From the NCBI RefSeq assembly GCF_008065135.1, contig NZ_CP042914.1:3162001-3226000 (forward strand): a stretch of 64,000 nt of DNA, given 5' to 3'. A program made the position numbers and the translations under genes. This DNA comes from Roseimaritima ulvae (lineage in GTDB: Bacteria > Planctomycetota > Planctomycetia > Pirellulales > Pirellulaceae). Every line of letters begins with the position of its first letter. Position 1 is the stretch's first letter. This document shows, piece after piece, positions 47,162 to 56,259 of the stretch. The notes below the pieces were generated by a model. That model searched no databases, had not been told where the DNA came from, and saw only the letters and a list, made by a program, of their open reading frames with translations.

Positions 47162-47423
47162 CGATCAACCACCTTCGTTAGTGTTGCTAGCACGAGATCG
47201 ACCCTGGTCGCTGCAACAAAACTGCTGCGAGAGGTCTAATAATATGGGAAGAATTCCGCCTGGAATGATCTATCGGGAGGTAACAGAGTTCCGCTATAGG
47301 CGGACTACGTTGGCCCGCACGCTTTGACATTCGATGGTTTACGTTTGCCGCGCGAGCATGCCGACAAGCTAGTCACGCGATCTTTTCTTCCTGTCGCTGT
47401 CCAATCCCACGGAGGGTATTGCA

Positions 47424-47684
47424 ATGTCTGAGTCACACGAAGACGCTAGTGTTATCGAATGGAATATTGTGCAGCGTTTGCGGAAACGCTTGGCGGACGC
47501 TCGGCGGGCGGGGTTTCGCATCCGCACCGAGTGGCTGTGTGGGGAAACCACGGGCTGGTGCGAATTTGGCGGCTCCCGCTGGATCTTTGTTGACCTGTCC
47601 TTGTCGCTGGCCGAACAACTAGCACAACTGGAAGAAGCCCTGCAGTCGTTCGAGTCGCAGACGACGCAACGAGCGGCGGCCTGA
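47424..47684 (+). CDS. Small conserved hypothetical protein
   Basis: 86 residues. The ATG at 47424 is preceded by GGAGGG with normal spacing. The sequence NIVQRLRKRLADARRAGFRI then RTEWLCGETTGWCEFGGSRW, WIFVDLSLSLAEQLAQLEEAL looks like a compact folded domain with two cysteines. I believe similar proteins occur in planctomycetes, but I know no function. The gap to the upstream histidine kinase gene (47162-47423) contains nothing recognised. Confidence 0.6.
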   Translation: MSESHEDASVIEWNIVQRLRKRLADARRAGFRIRTEWLCGETTGWCEFGGSRWIFVDLSLSLAEQLAQLEEALQSFESQTTQRAAA

Positions 47685-47834
47685 AAATGAACGTTGAGGA
47701 TGGATACGGAACGAGAAACACGTATCTCCATCAGACAAGCTGGGCGAGCCTTGGCGAGAGCGAGATTTCCAGCTGCGGAGCAGCGATCGCATAAAGCCTG
47801 GGGGCTCCTGGCACGCATCGGTCGCTGACGGGAC

Positions 47835-48065
47835 AACCGCATTAGCCGCGAAGCGGCGGCGTGATGTAGCCATGGGCGTGAGCCCATGGAGCTGGTGGCG
47901 CATGCGGCGCAAAGTCCCAACGGGACGACATGAATTTGGGCCTGCGGCGGACTCCTGTCGCCCCGCTGGGGCTTGGTGCTGGTGAAATTCGCCCAACCAT
48001 GGGCTGGCGCCCATGGCTACATCCCGCCGTCCCTTCGGGACTAACACTAAAACCGTTGTGAGCGG
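47835..48065. repeat. Family E inverted repeat (GTAGCCATGGGCGTGAGCCC)
   Basis: The gap 47685-48158 has no gene. Within it GCGGCGTGATGTAGCCATGG (47852 on) and GGGCGTGAGCCCATGG pair with CCATGGGCTGGCGCCCATGG then CTACATCCCGCCG (47997-48028), giving nested palindromes. CGTCCCTTCGGGACTAAC closes the element. This looks like a small interspersed element rather than coding DNA. Confidence 0.55.
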
Positions 48066-48158
48066 TTCGCCCATCGGGCATTGCATGGGATCGCATAAAT
48101 CACCACTTATAAATCGCACGTCCGACGCGGCTGAGAAAAGGCCGGCAACGCTATCAAC

Positions 48159-48503
48159 TCAGCCAAACATCTGACGGCGTAGCTGCCCGAGTAGCTTTTG
48201 TTCTCGGACGGTTAGTTGCTGAGTTTCCACAGCCCTGCGGACCGCAGCGTCAAACTCCTCGGGGATCACAAAAATAACGCCCGGGGGGTCTAATTCCGCT
48301 GCGTCGGCGATGGTGTGCAATAGAATTTGATGTTGGTAGTGCAGCTGGTGCAACTTGCACAACTGCAGTAACAACTGATCAGACGTCTCTAACAATCGCT
48401 GCGAGCGGTCGTGGTAGCAGTAGAGCGCAAAGCCCAGCACGCCGGCCACGATGGGGACCGCCAACAAGATGGCATAGGTCATCGGCGTAACCGCTACATT
48501 CAT
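48159..48503 (-). CDS. Small membrane protein coupled to the HEAT-repeat gene
   Basis: 114 residues from ATG 48503, which overlaps the upstream stop as ATGA. One transmembrane helix at about 7-30 (MTYAILLAVPIVAGVLGFAL) is followed by a cytoplasmic Leu/Gln/His-rich helical region (LLLQLCKLHQLHYQHQILLH) and VIFVIPEEFDAAVRRAVETQ. Not recognised. It probably tethers or assists the HEAT protein encoded upstream. Confidence 0.65.
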   Translation of the reverse strand: MNVAVTPMTYAILLAVPIVAGVLGFALYCYHDRSQRLLETSDQLLLQLCKLHQLHYQHQILLHTIADAAELDPPGVIFVIPEEFDAAVRRAVETQQLTVREQKLLGQLRRQMFG

Positions 48504-50167
48504 TGCCGCGTCTCCCGGTCCTGGAGGCATCGACGAGCGGCATCGCGGACCGAGCCGGCCGGCCCATGCGACAGTTCGACCAACGCTTGGTGGGAGCTCC
48601 GCGAAGAATCAAAACGCAGCGTTTCAATGGCTTGCACCCGAGCTTCCAAGTGATCCGTCTTGGCGACCCGCACCAAAGCGTCGGACAGACGGGTGACGAT
48701 ACCCAAGGCCGCCGCCGCGCGGATGCCTTCCAGTCGCCGCTGTAGCACGGGATGCCGCAAACGGTCGGCAACGGTGCTGGGGGCCTCGGGGTCCACCTGT
48801 AACACGACGTCGCCCAGTCGCCGCCGGGTGGCCGGCCGGATCGATTCCAAATGTGGCATCACGGCTTCGACCGAAAGCGCGGCGAGGATCGCGCGCAGCG
48901 GGCGAACATAAGGCGAACTCTCCTCTTTCAGCCTACCCAGCATGCGATGCAGCAACAGCGCGGCCGGCTCGATGCCCTCTGGATGCAGAGGATCCGAGGC
49001 CGTGGACTCCGCCTGGGGCTGATCGACGGGAGTTTCGGTCCGTTGCGGTGGGTCAAGCCGCGTGCCGTCGGCGAAGACGTGGCTGGCGGCGGCTCGCAGC
49101 AGCAGCGGAGAACCCAACGCCGGAAATTTGCTCAGCGCATGCGCCAAGCCTTTGGCGTATACCGGGTCGGCATTGTGGACGCTGTCCATGGCGTCCACCA
49201 ACGTCGTCAGAGCACGGATCTGATCCTTATCGGCCACCGCATACACCAAGGCCAACGCCACCCTGCGGGCGTAGGGCAGGGTTTCCAATTCGACGCGCTG
49301 AGTTTGGCAGCAGGCCGGCAAGCCGATCAGACGAAGGTTTTTGCGGGTCGTGTTGGTCAAGTGACAGCCCACCGCGGCAAGCAGGTGGTCGCGAAACGGG
49401 GCGTCGGACCGTTCGGCGATGATGGTTTCGATCTCGCTGGACAAGCGACGGTTATGGATCATGCGGGCCAGCAGGGCGATCACGGCCGCTTCGCTGCTGG
49501 TCTTTAAGCGTCTCAACAGGATCGAGCGGGTGTCGGAACCCTCGCCCAACAGCGACAGCAATTCACTGTCTGTGGGGCAGCTGGCCGACAGCATGGCATC
49601 GACCAACACAGATTGTTGGTGAATGGGAAACCGCGTTACCGAAGCCGCCAAGGAACGCAGCACCGGCCGCCTAAGGTGAGGACGACCGCGATCTTGGCGA
49701 GCCGCTTGGCCAAGTTCTTTGGCGAGGCTCAACACGGTCGCTTGGGCCGCCTGACGAACGGCGTGCGAGGCATGCGATTCGGCCGGCAACAGCAGCGAAG
49801 GTACCAGCGAACTTAATTCCAGCGTCAGCACGATATCGATGGCGGCCAATAACTGGGACGTGTCGCTGCTGGTGAAACTGTCCTGCAGAGCCAATTCCAA
49901 GGCCGGACTGCTGTCGACCAACAGCAACCGCTCGTCAATCTCCATCCGTTGCCAGCTTTGGATCAGCTGTTTGTATCCGGCAACCTCGTCGCGGCGGACC
50001 AACGCCGTGATCGCACGCGCACGAATCGAGGCCTGGTTCGCCTGCAAAGCCGGCGCCAGGACATCCAACGACGCTTCATTGGACGTCGATTCGAGAAAGC
50101 GAAAGGTTTGTTCCAAGCCGTTCATGAGCCGCGCAGCAAGAAGGAAAGGCTGACCTTTATGGCTCAT
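48500..50167 (-). CDS. HEAT-repeat hypothetical protein
   Basis: 555 residues, all-helical in appearance, no signal peptide. Repeated pairs of helices of HEAT type: SIRARAITALVRRDEVAGYK, PVLQRRLEGIRAAAALGIVT, HLEARVQAIETLRFDSSRSS, PAGSVRDAARRCLQDRETRQ. A Pro-rich break occurs at about 370-390. HEAT solenoids bind other proteins; the partner may be the small membrane protein encoded next. An ATG at 50125 (MNGLEQTF) could also be the start; no clear ribosome binding site decides between the two. Confidence 0.7.
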   Translation of the reverse strand: MSHKGQPFLLAARLMNGLEQTFRFLESTSNEASLDVLAPALQANQASIRARAITALVRRDEVAGYKQLIQSWQRMEIDERLLLVDSSPALELALQDSFTSSDTSQLLAAIDIVLTLELSSLVPSLLLPAESHASHAVRQAAQATVLSLAKELGQAARQDRGRPHLRRPVLRSLAASVTRFPIHQQSVLVDAMLSASCPTDSELLSLLGEGSDTRSILLRRLKTSSEAAVIALLARMIHNRRLSSEIETIIAERSDAPFRDHLLAAVGCHLTNTTRKNLRLIGLPACCQTQRVELETLPYARRVALALVYAVADKDQIRALTTLVDAMDSVHNADPVYAKGLAHALSKFPALGSPLLLRAAASHVFADGTRLDPPQRTETPVDQPQAESTASDPLHPEGIEPAALLLHRMLGRLKEESSPYVRPLRAILAALSVEAVMPHLESIRPATRRRLGDVVLQVDPEAPSTVADRLRHPVLQRRLEGIRAAAALGIVTRLSDALVRVAKTDHLEARVQAIETLRFDSSRSSHQALVELSHGPAGSVRDAARRCLQDRETRQ

Positions 50168-50283
50168 CGTTCGCAGCCGCCGTCAAGCTTTACCCAGAAG
50201 GCCACCTTTCGCTGCTTCCCACGGCCGCCGACAACCTCTAAGTGGAACAATCGCTCTGACCCCAACCGTAGCGTGGACCCCAA

Positions 50284-50424
50284 GTAGCATGGGCCTCAAG
50301 TAGCATGGGCCCCCGGCCCTTGTAGAAAATGCATCGTCCGCATAAATCGACATATGGCAAATTCCCTCATTGCTACGCGAGTGTGGGGCGATGCTATGGG
50401 ACACGGGCCGGGGACCCATGCTAC
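50284..50424. repeat. Family B repeats (GTAGCATGGGCCCCCGGCCC), two direct and one inverted copy
   Basis: Copies start at 50284 (truncated) and 50300; an inverted copy ACACGGGCCGGGGACCCATG lies at 50401-50424. The gap 50168-50517 between divergent genes contains no gene. The inverted copies could pair across ~80 bases. TATAAT at 50458-50463 may be a -10 box for the gene at 50518. Confidence 0.65.
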
Positions 50425-50517
50425 GGGGGGCGGTGCCCAAGAACCGTCGGAACGGAGTATAATAGCCACTGAGTCTTTCCCTACCTGCCAGCATCCCTTC
50501 TCCCACCGTTCGTTGCT

Positions 50518-50772
50518 ATGACTTCGCCTGCCGACGCCACCGCATTACTCGATCGCCATTTTCTGGAAGTTCGAGCACGGTTACTGGAAGTCGCCGCCAC
50601 GCTCGACCGCTTAGATCGGGCTCAGGGCGACGTCTCGGACGATCCTCGCAGACAGCAATTGGCCACGGCGATCGAGATGTTGTCGGCGGCGGAACCGGGA
50701 CGCGCGGAGCGTTTGCAGCGATTGTTTTCACGTGAATACGACGCCGCCTGGCGTTCGGAAATGCAACTATAA
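50518..50772 (+). CDS. Small conserved hypothetical protein upstream of TatD hydrolase
   Basis: 84 residues, predicted helical: LLDRHFLEVRARLLEVAATL DRLDRA, then a second half ending in RAERLQRLFSREYDAAWRSE. The Leu/Arg/Glu heptads suggest a helical hairpin. No domain is known to me. It lies 59 bases upstream of the TatD-type gene in the same direction, and I recall the same neighbourhood in related planctomycetes, so a shared job is possible. Confidence 0.6.
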   Translation: MTSPADATALLDRHFLEVRARLLEVAATLDRLDRAQGDVSDDPRRQQLATAIEMLSAAEPGRAERLQRLFSREYDAAWRSEMQL

Positions 50773-50831
50773 ATACGCGGCCCGCGGCGTTGTCTCCCTG
50801 TAACTTGTTACCCTACTGAGTTCGAACGTTC

Positions 50832-51644
50832 ATGGATTACATCGATCCACACATCCATATGGTTTCCCGCGTCACCGACGACTACGCCACGCTGTCGCGA
50901 ATGGGCTGTGTAGCGATCAGTGAGCCAGCGTTTTGGGCGGGGTTTGATCGCGGCACCGCGGACGGGTTTCGCGATTACTTTCGCCAGCTGACCGAAGTCG
51001 AACCCCAGCGCGCGGCCCAGTACGGAATTCAGCATTTCTGTTGGTTGTGCATCAATGCCAAAGAAGCGGAGAACGTCCAGCTGTCGCGTGAGGTGATCGC
51101 CATGATCCCCGAGTTCCTGGACGCGCCGGGCGTGCTGGGGATCGGCGAGATCGGGTTAAACAAAAACACCCGTAACGAGTCGATCGTGTTTCTCGAACAC
51201 ATGGAACTGGCGATCAAACATGAGCAGCCGATTCTGATCCATACGCCGCACTTGGAAGATAAATATCAGGGCACGCGGATGATCCTGGACATGCTCAACG
51301 GCGACTCCCGCATCGATCGCACGCGGGTGTTGGTCGATCATGTCGAAGAGCACACCATTAAGGCGGTGTTGGACGATGGTTATTGGGCCGGGATGACCTT
51401 GTACCCGGTGTCCAAATGCACGCCGCAACGCGCGGCGGACATGATCGAGATGTTCGGCCCCGAGCGGCTGTTGGCGAATTCCGCCGGCGACTGGGGGCCC
51501 AGCAAGCCCACCGCGGTTCCTGATTTGATTTTCGAACTGCGACGCCGCGGCCACAGTGAATCGTTGATTCGTAAGGTGGTCTATGAGAACCCCCTGGAGT
51601 TCTTTTCCAAGAGCAAAAACTTCCGCTTCCAGACACGCGGTTAA
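50832..51644 (+). CDS. TatD family metal-dependent hydrolase (EboB-like)
   Basis: 270 residues. TIM-barrel amidohydrolase with metal ligands in YIDPHIHMVSRVTDD (HxH), GIGEIGLNKNTRNES (Glu), PILIHTPHLEDKY (His), RVLVDHVEEHTIK (His) and NSAGDWGPSKP (Asp). The N-terminus and the motif SEPAFWAGFDR resemble the TatD-like protein of the ebo gene clusters more than the common TatD DNases; other ebo genes are not seen here. The substrate is unknown. No signal peptide, so cytoplasmic. Confidence 0.82.
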   Translation: MDYIDPHIHMVSRVTDDYATLSRMGCVAISEPAFWAGFDRGTADGFRDYFRQLTEVEPQRAAQYGIQHFCWLCINAKEAENVQLSREVIAMIPEFLDAPGVLGIGEIGLNKNTRNESIVFLEHMELAIKHEQPILIHTPHLEDKYQGTRMILDMLNGDSRIDRTRVLVDHVEEHTIKAVLDDGYWAGMTLYPVSKCTPQRAADMIEMFGPERLLANSAGDWGPSKPTAVPDLIFELRRRGHSESLIRKVVYENPLEFFSKSKNFRFQTRG

Positions 51645-51842
51645 GCTCGGGTTAGCGCCACATAAGCGTTTCGCCAGAAACGGCGCTGCTCTCTTTTTTC
51701 GGCTATCCCCACAGATGGATGCCGTCTTCAATACGGGTCCGACCAGAAATCGACTGGTCGACGATACCTTCCTTTGCACTCGGGGTTAAAACGTCTCCGA
51801 GCTGCCGCCCACCTTTCCGTTTTTTGTCTGGAGAATACGAAT

Positions 51843-52265
51843 TTGTCTACCGCACCATTCGAAATTATCGAGATGGAGCCCTCCGGTTCGCTGGCAACCG
51901 CTGGATCAAGACAGTGGTTGCAGTTCCTGCATCAGCACGCCGCCGTGGTGATTGCCGTTTCGATGTTGGGGATCGGTTTGATCTCGGCGTTCGACTTTTT
52001 TGTCACGATCAAGACCGCGCATTGCTTGCCGGAATACGAAAAGAATGTGATGGCCCGCAAGATTATGGGGCTGGATGAGGGGCACCTGTATTACGACCGG
52101 TTCGCGATTTTTCTGGGGTTGAAGTTTGCCGGTACGGTGACGGTGCTGGCCATTTTGGGATTCATGGGCATGCGTGGCGACCGCCGTGCGATGCCGGTCA
52201 CATTGGGCGTGCTGGCGTTTCAGCTGTATCTGCTTTACACGCTGTGTGTGCCCACCGAACTTTGA
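51843..52265 (+). CDS. Small membrane protein
   Basis: 140 residues from a TTG at 51843 with GGAG nine bases upstream; an ATG at 51873 is the alternative. Two or three transmembrane helices: about 32-56 (AVVIAVSMLGIGLISAFDFF), 86-108 (FAIFLGLKFAGTVTVLAILG) and 117-135. Between the first two lies a charged segment (CLPEYEKNVMARKIMGLDEG). No function known. It is 200 bases after the TatD gene. Confidence 0.6.
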   Translation: MSTAPFEIIEMEPSGSLATAGSRQWLQFLHQHAAVVIAVSMLGIGLISAFDFFVTIKTAHCLPEYEKNVMARKIMGLDEGHLYYDRFAIFLGLKFAGTVTVLAILGFMGMRGDRRAMPVTLGVLAFQLYLLYTLCVPTEL

Positions 52266-52284
52266 TTCAGCGGTCCTGTGGTGA

Positions 52285-53289
52285 CTATTCGACCAGTTCA
52301 CGAATGAAGGTCGGTTTGGGATCGCCGTTGCTGCGAAGTTTATTGCAGGTGAAGAATTCGGCGACGTAGCGCTGAGCGGTTTTTTTCTCGGGAACCTTAA
52401 AGCGGTCGCCTTTTTGCAACACCGGGCGATACTCGTCCATCTTGCCAAACTGCCGGGTGCCCGCGACCTGGCAGGGGAACCAGTGTCCGTTGCCTTCGGC
52501 GTCTTCCAAATAGAACTCGGGGTAACAATGTCCCGGGATCCAAACCATCCTCGCCGGCACTCGCAGGTTGCGGCAGATGGCGATGAACAGGCTTGTCAAT
52601 TCCTCGCAGTCGCCGGTTCCATCGCGGAGAGCTTCGGAGGCGGATTTAAGCGGTCCTTCAGTGTAGCTGACTTTGTCGCGCACCCAGTCGTAGACCAATT
52701 CGATACGTTGCCAATCATTGTCCGCTTCCATGGCGGCGATTTCACGGGCCACCGCTTTGATGCGAGCGTCCGTGGTGTTGATGTAGGGGCTGTTGCCCAT
52801 CGCCATCCGCAGTTCGCCCGTGGCCCGACGCGGGATCGTCAACTGTTCGATTTGTTCGGGCGAGGGACCCAGGATACGAGAACGTTCGATTTCAAACGTC
52901 AGCAGCGTTTCGATCGTGCTGCCAGCGGGAGCTTGGTCCATCAGCAGACGCACCTGACGCACGCCACCGGCCAAGTCACGGGGGCCCCAATTGCTGACCA
53001 TACCGTCGACCTGTTGGTCGACCAGCGTCACCTTTTGTTCCGGCCAGTCGATGGGAATCGGAAACGTGGCTACCACGTTCACGCAGTTTGCGCCGCGGGT
53101 CTCCAGGCGGAGTCCGACTCTCCAGGTTTGCTTTTGCGGGCTTTCGTAGCGGAGCAGCGGTTCGCCCCCGGCACCGTCGGCCACCAACGCATCGGCCTCA
53201 CCCGGGGCCTGCGCGAGGACCAGGGAGGGACTGCAAACAAATAAACCGGCTAGCAGGGCCGCCCAGCGGCCAAGGTGAGCAATCTTCAT
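52285..53289 (-). CDS. Secreted transglutaminase-like (cysteine protease fold) protein
   Basis: 334 residues. Signal peptide at about 1-27 (ALLAGLFVCSPSLVLAQ). The N-terminal half is beta-rich. The C-terminal transglutaminase-like core has the catalytic Cys in DGTGDCEELTSLFIAIC, His in WIPGHCYPEFYLED and an Asp/Glu nearby, with the typical ELVYDWVRDKVSYTEGPLKS before it. Proteins of this type may act as peptidases or transglutaminases; the direction of the reaction cannot be told. Followed upstream by a small lipoprotein gene 17 bases away, perhaps in one operon. Confidence 0.85.
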   Translation of the reverse strand: MKIAHLGRWAALLAGLFVCSPSLVLAQAPGEADALVADGAGGEPLLRYESPQKQTWRVGLRLETRGANCVNVVATFPIPIDWPEQKVTLVDQQVDGMVSNWGPRDLAGGVRQVRLLMDQAPAGSTIETLLTFEIERSRILGPSPEQIEQLTIPRRATGELRMAMGNSPYINTTDARIKAVAREIAAMEADNDWQRIELVYDWVRDKVSYTEGPLKSASEALRDGTGDCEELTSLFIAICRNLRVPARMVWIPGHCYPEFYLEDAEGNGHWFPCQVAGTRQFGKMDEYRPVLQKGDRFKVPEKKTAQRYVAEFFTCNKLRSNGDPKPTFIRELVE

Positions 53290-53305
53290 AGTTCTCTATC
53301 TTAAT

Positions 53306-53767
53306 TCACGATCCGTTTACGGCGCCCATATTTGTGGTCGGCGTCATGGCGGGGCGCGGCAGGCCTTCTCTTTCGTACTGCGATCCGGGAACCACGTATT
53401 CGCCCCGCGGAGCCCAGCGGCTGGAGCCTTCGACGGGAAGCCCGTTGGGGTAGGTGACCCCATTGCCGATGATCCCGCCATCGGAATAACCGCTACCGTA
53501 AGGATAGCCGTTATCAAAGGGTACGGCGTAGCTGCTGACGCCTTCGCTGCCGCAAGTCAATTCGCCCGCGTAGGGGGCAACCGGTCCTCCGCAAGCGTCT
53601 CCGCATGGCGCGGCCACGGTGGGCGGAGCCACGTTGATGGCCGGGCCGGTGGCGGCACAGGAACCACAGGCGGCGCCACGGCCGAACAGGACATTTCGTA
53701 ATCCGCAGCAACCCGTCGTGGACAGTGCCGTTACGGCCAAAGTAATCAGTAAAGCTTGAACCTTCAT
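53306..53767 (-). CDS. Small Cys/Gly-rich lipoprotein or secreted protein
   Basis: 153 residues from ATG 53767. Signal region KVQALLITLAVTALSTTGCC, with a possible lipoprotein cysteine. After it comes GLRNVLFGRGAACGSC, a pattern (LFGRGA-x-CG-x-C) that I know from Rhodopirellula-type exported proteins. The rest is Gly/Pro/Tyr-rich with no domain (NGYPYGSGYSDGGIIGNGVT). Function unknown; located upstream of the transglutaminase-like gene. Confidence 0.6.
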   Translation of the reverse strand: MKVQALLITLAVTALSTTGCCGLRNVLFGRGAACGSCAATGPAINVAPPTVAAPCGDACGGPVAPYAGELTCGSEGVSSYAVPFDNGYPYGSGYSDGGIIGNGVTYPNGLPVEGSSRWAPRGEYVVPGSQYEREGLPRPAMTPTTNMGAVNGS

Positions 53768-53914
53768 CACATTCCCCATGTCGTGCAAAGCGAGCGTATT
53801 CGATCGACTCCACCATGGAGCCGTACAAATCTAGGACGTGATTGGTGTTGTGCAAACGCAACATGTGTTTTTTGGGCAACAATTTGGTGTGCTCTCACAA
53901 CACGCTCTACAAAC

Positions 53915-54982
53915 ATGATGCAAATGTTCCTCAATCAAACGATCCCGTACGGTGTTAGGAGTTGGCTTTTGCTGTGGGCCCTGGTTGCCTGCCCCGCAGT
54001 GGCCAACGACCATGATGGCGAGGTTTCCCCATCATCCGCCGTTCCATTGCGCATCCACAGCGCGGCAATCACCGAACATTCCGGCAGCGAACAATTGGCC
54101 GGCGGACAAGCCGTTGGCGAGGATTCGATCTGGCTGTTGAATACGCGTGGTCTGACCACCCAGGCTTGCCGTGCGGACCTGGACAGCCCACCGTTTGAAG
54201 TCATGCGAATGGATGAATGTGGTCGAACCCAGGCGGCCAGTTTAGAAGAGTATCTATTGGGCGATGGCTCCGAGTTGTATGTCATCTATATCCATGGCAA
54301 CCGCATGGAATATTCGAACGCGATCCAGCGAGGTCTGTTGGTGCGTCGTCAGACGCTGCGGCATCGCTGTTCGACGGACCTTCCGGTGCGTTGGTTGGTT
54401 TGGAGTTGGCCCAGCGCTCAAGAGGGCGTGTTGTTGGCCGATGTGCGGGAGAAGGCAGAGCGAACCGATTCGCAGGGGTTGTATCTGGCCTGGCTGTTAA
54501 GAGAGTTGATCGACCGCGGTCACCGACCACGGTTAATCGGCTTCAGCTTTGGCGGCCGCGTCGCGACCGGTGCGTTGCACGCACTGGGCGGCGGTGCGCT
54601 GGGCGGCCGACGGATGCCCGCCCCGCATATCGAGGGCGCTCATGTGTCGATTGGGTTGATCGCTCCGGCCTTGGGCGAGGGCTGGTTGTGCGGCTATGGC
54701 TACCATGGTCAGGCCACCCGCAATATGTTTGAATTGTCCGTGCTGTACAATCGCCGCGATGCCGTGCTGAAACGGTATCCGTTCCTAGATCCCGGCTCCC
54801 AGGCACTGGGCTATCGCGGCCCACGCGGCTTTGGGCCGCGTTACGACGGCAGCAAACTGCCGGTTCACGCTCGCAATTGCAGTGGCACAGTGGGACGCCG
54901 GCACGTGGAGGTGGACTACTACATGGGAACCTGCAACGCGGGTAAATCGATGTACCAAATGATCACCAAGCCATGGCCGTAA
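53915..54982 (+). CDS. Exported alpha/beta hydrolase-fold protein
   Basis: 355 residues from ATG 53915, which places a signal peptide (SWLLLWALVACPAVA) at the N-terminus. The frame continues upstream to 53756 but that part overlaps the divergent gene. Hydrolase features are ELYVIYIHGNRMEYS and the elbow LIGFSFGGRVATGAL (G-F-S-F-G). A conserved-looking C-terminus is Arg/Gly-rich with Cys (CSGTVGRRHVEVDYYMGTCN). Substrate unknown. The stop overlaps the next start by 10 bases, so it is coupled to the aminotransferase-like gene. Confidence 0.7.
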   Translation: MMQMFLNQTIPYGVRSWLLLWALVACPAVANDHDGEVSPSSAVPLRIHSAAITEHSGSEQLAGGQAVGEDSIWLLNTRGLTTQACRADLDSPPFEVMRMDECGRTQAASLEEYLLGDGSELYVIYIHGNRMEYSNAIQRGLLVRRQTLRHRCSTDLPVRWLVWSWPSAQEGVLLADVREKAERTDSQGLYLAWLLRELIDRGHRPRLIGFSFGGRVATGALHALGGGALGGRRMPAPHIEGAHVSIGLIAPALGEGWLCGYGYHGQATRNMFELSVLYNRRDAVLKRYPFLDPGSQALGYRGPRGFGPRYDGSKLPVHARNCSGTVGRRHVEVDYYMGTCNAGKSMYQMITKPWP

Positions 54983-55833
54983 ACAAGCCTGACAGCGATG
55001 CCCTGTCGGCGACGAACCTGGGGTACCTAAACGGGCAGTGGCGAGCGGCCGAGCAACTGCAGGTCTCGATCGCTGACTTGGGGTTTGTGCAAGCCGTCAC
55101 CGCGGTGGAACGACTGCGCAGCTATGCAGGCCAGTTGTTCGAACGCCAAACGCATCTGGAACGCTTCCGACAAAGTGCAGCGGTTCTGCAACTGAACCTG
55201 GCCGGCATCGACCTGGACCGCCTGCTGGACGAACTGTTGCAGCGGAACGCCGCTTGGTTGGCCGCGGCCGGTGAGTTTGGTTTGACGCTGTTTGCGACGC
55301 CGGGATCAGGGCCGCCATCGCCAGCCAATCTGGGCATGGTTTGCAGTCGGTTGGATTTGCCGCAGATCCGTCAGCGTCAACAGTTCGGTCAGCCGATTGT
55401 GGTCAGCGATGTGCAACAACCCCCGCCGCAATGCTGGCCACGGCAGATCAAAGTCCGCTGCCGACTGCATTACTATTTGGCGGACCGTGCGGCCGCGGCA
55501 TACTGTCCCGGCGCCCTCGGAGTGCTGTTGGATCAGGACGGGACGTTGACCGAAACCAGCGTGGCGAATCTGGCAATCGTTCGCGATGGGGCCATCGTGT
55601 CGCCGCCGCCCGAGCGGGTACTGCCTGGCATCACTCAACGCGTGGTCGAAGCCTACGCCCGGCGAGAACAAATTCCTTGGCGGCACGAACCGTTGCCGCC
55701 AGAGTGTTTGCGGGATGCCGAGGAAATCCTGTTGTTTGGAACCACCACCGGCGTCTGGAACGGCCGGTTGGTGGACGCGCCGGTCGCCGGGCACTGGCCG
55801 ATGAGTGCTGAATTGCGCAAGGCCTTGCCTTAA
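54973..55833 (+). CDS. Aminotransferase class IV (PLP-dependent; aminodeoxychorismate lyase or branched-chain type)
   Basis: 286 residues. Fold-type IV PLP enzyme: SIADLGFVQAVTAVERLRSY at the start, the likely PLP lysine in RQIKVRCRLHYYLADR, then GALGVLLDQDGTLTETSVAN and the phosphate-binding VLPGITQRVVEAYARR. FGTTTGVWNG near the C-terminus matches the substrate-side loop. Sequence alone does not separate 4-amino-4-deoxychorismate lyase, D-amino acid and branched-chain aminotransferases. It overlaps the upstream hydrolase gene. A family B repeat starts right after the TAA. Confidence 0.85.
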   Translation: MAVNKPDSDALSATNLGYLNGQWRAAEQLQVSIADLGFVQAVTAVERLRSYAGQLFERQTHLERFRQSAAVLQLNLAGIDLDRLLDELLQRNAAWLAAAGEFGLTLFATPGSGPPSPANLGMVCSRLDLPQIRQRQQFGQPIVVSDVQQPPPQCWPRQIKVRCRLHYYLADRAAAAYCPGALGVLLDQDGTLTETSVANLAIVRDGAIVSPPPERVLPGITQRVVEAYARREQIPWRHEPLPPECLRDAEEILLFGTTTGVWNGRLVDAPVAGHWPMSAELRKALP

Positions 55834-55900
55834 GTAGCATGGGTCCCCGGCCCGTGTGTTTGCGGATCTTTCCGTAGCATGGGCCCCTGGCCCGTGTGCC
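55834..55900. repeat. Family B direct repeats abutting a stop codon
   Basis: Two copies, GTAGCATGGGTCCCCGGCCC at 55834 and GTAGCATGGGCCCCTGGCCC at 55874, begin directly after the stop of the aminotransferase gene (55831-55833). The remaining gap to 56259 has AAATTGCAAATTGC-type sequence at 55918-55936 and nothing else recognised. Confidence 0.75.
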
Positions 55901-56259
55901 AAGAGCTGCCCGCGGGATTGCAAATTGCAAATTGCTAAATAGCCAATGCAAACCACTGCGCGGCGTTTCGGTGGGGGGGATGGATCCGCTGCCCGGCGAT
56001 AGATGGGATTGTGCCGCGATGAATTTCCCGAGACGGGGCATTTCCCGCTCGAGCCACTAACGTGCCGGGGGAAATCGTTGCGGAAACCGACAAGCATGAA
56101 CTAGTAGTCGAACAAACCCCGCCCCTGCCCCAGCTGCCTCGGTGTGCGTTGTTTCGCGCAGCGGCGGGGCTCGGTATACTCTGCCCCAGTCGCCCGCCGC
56201 GGCCGTAGCGTGGCGGCGCGGCAATGGGTCGAATCAACGAACTGGACAGGCAGAGTTTC

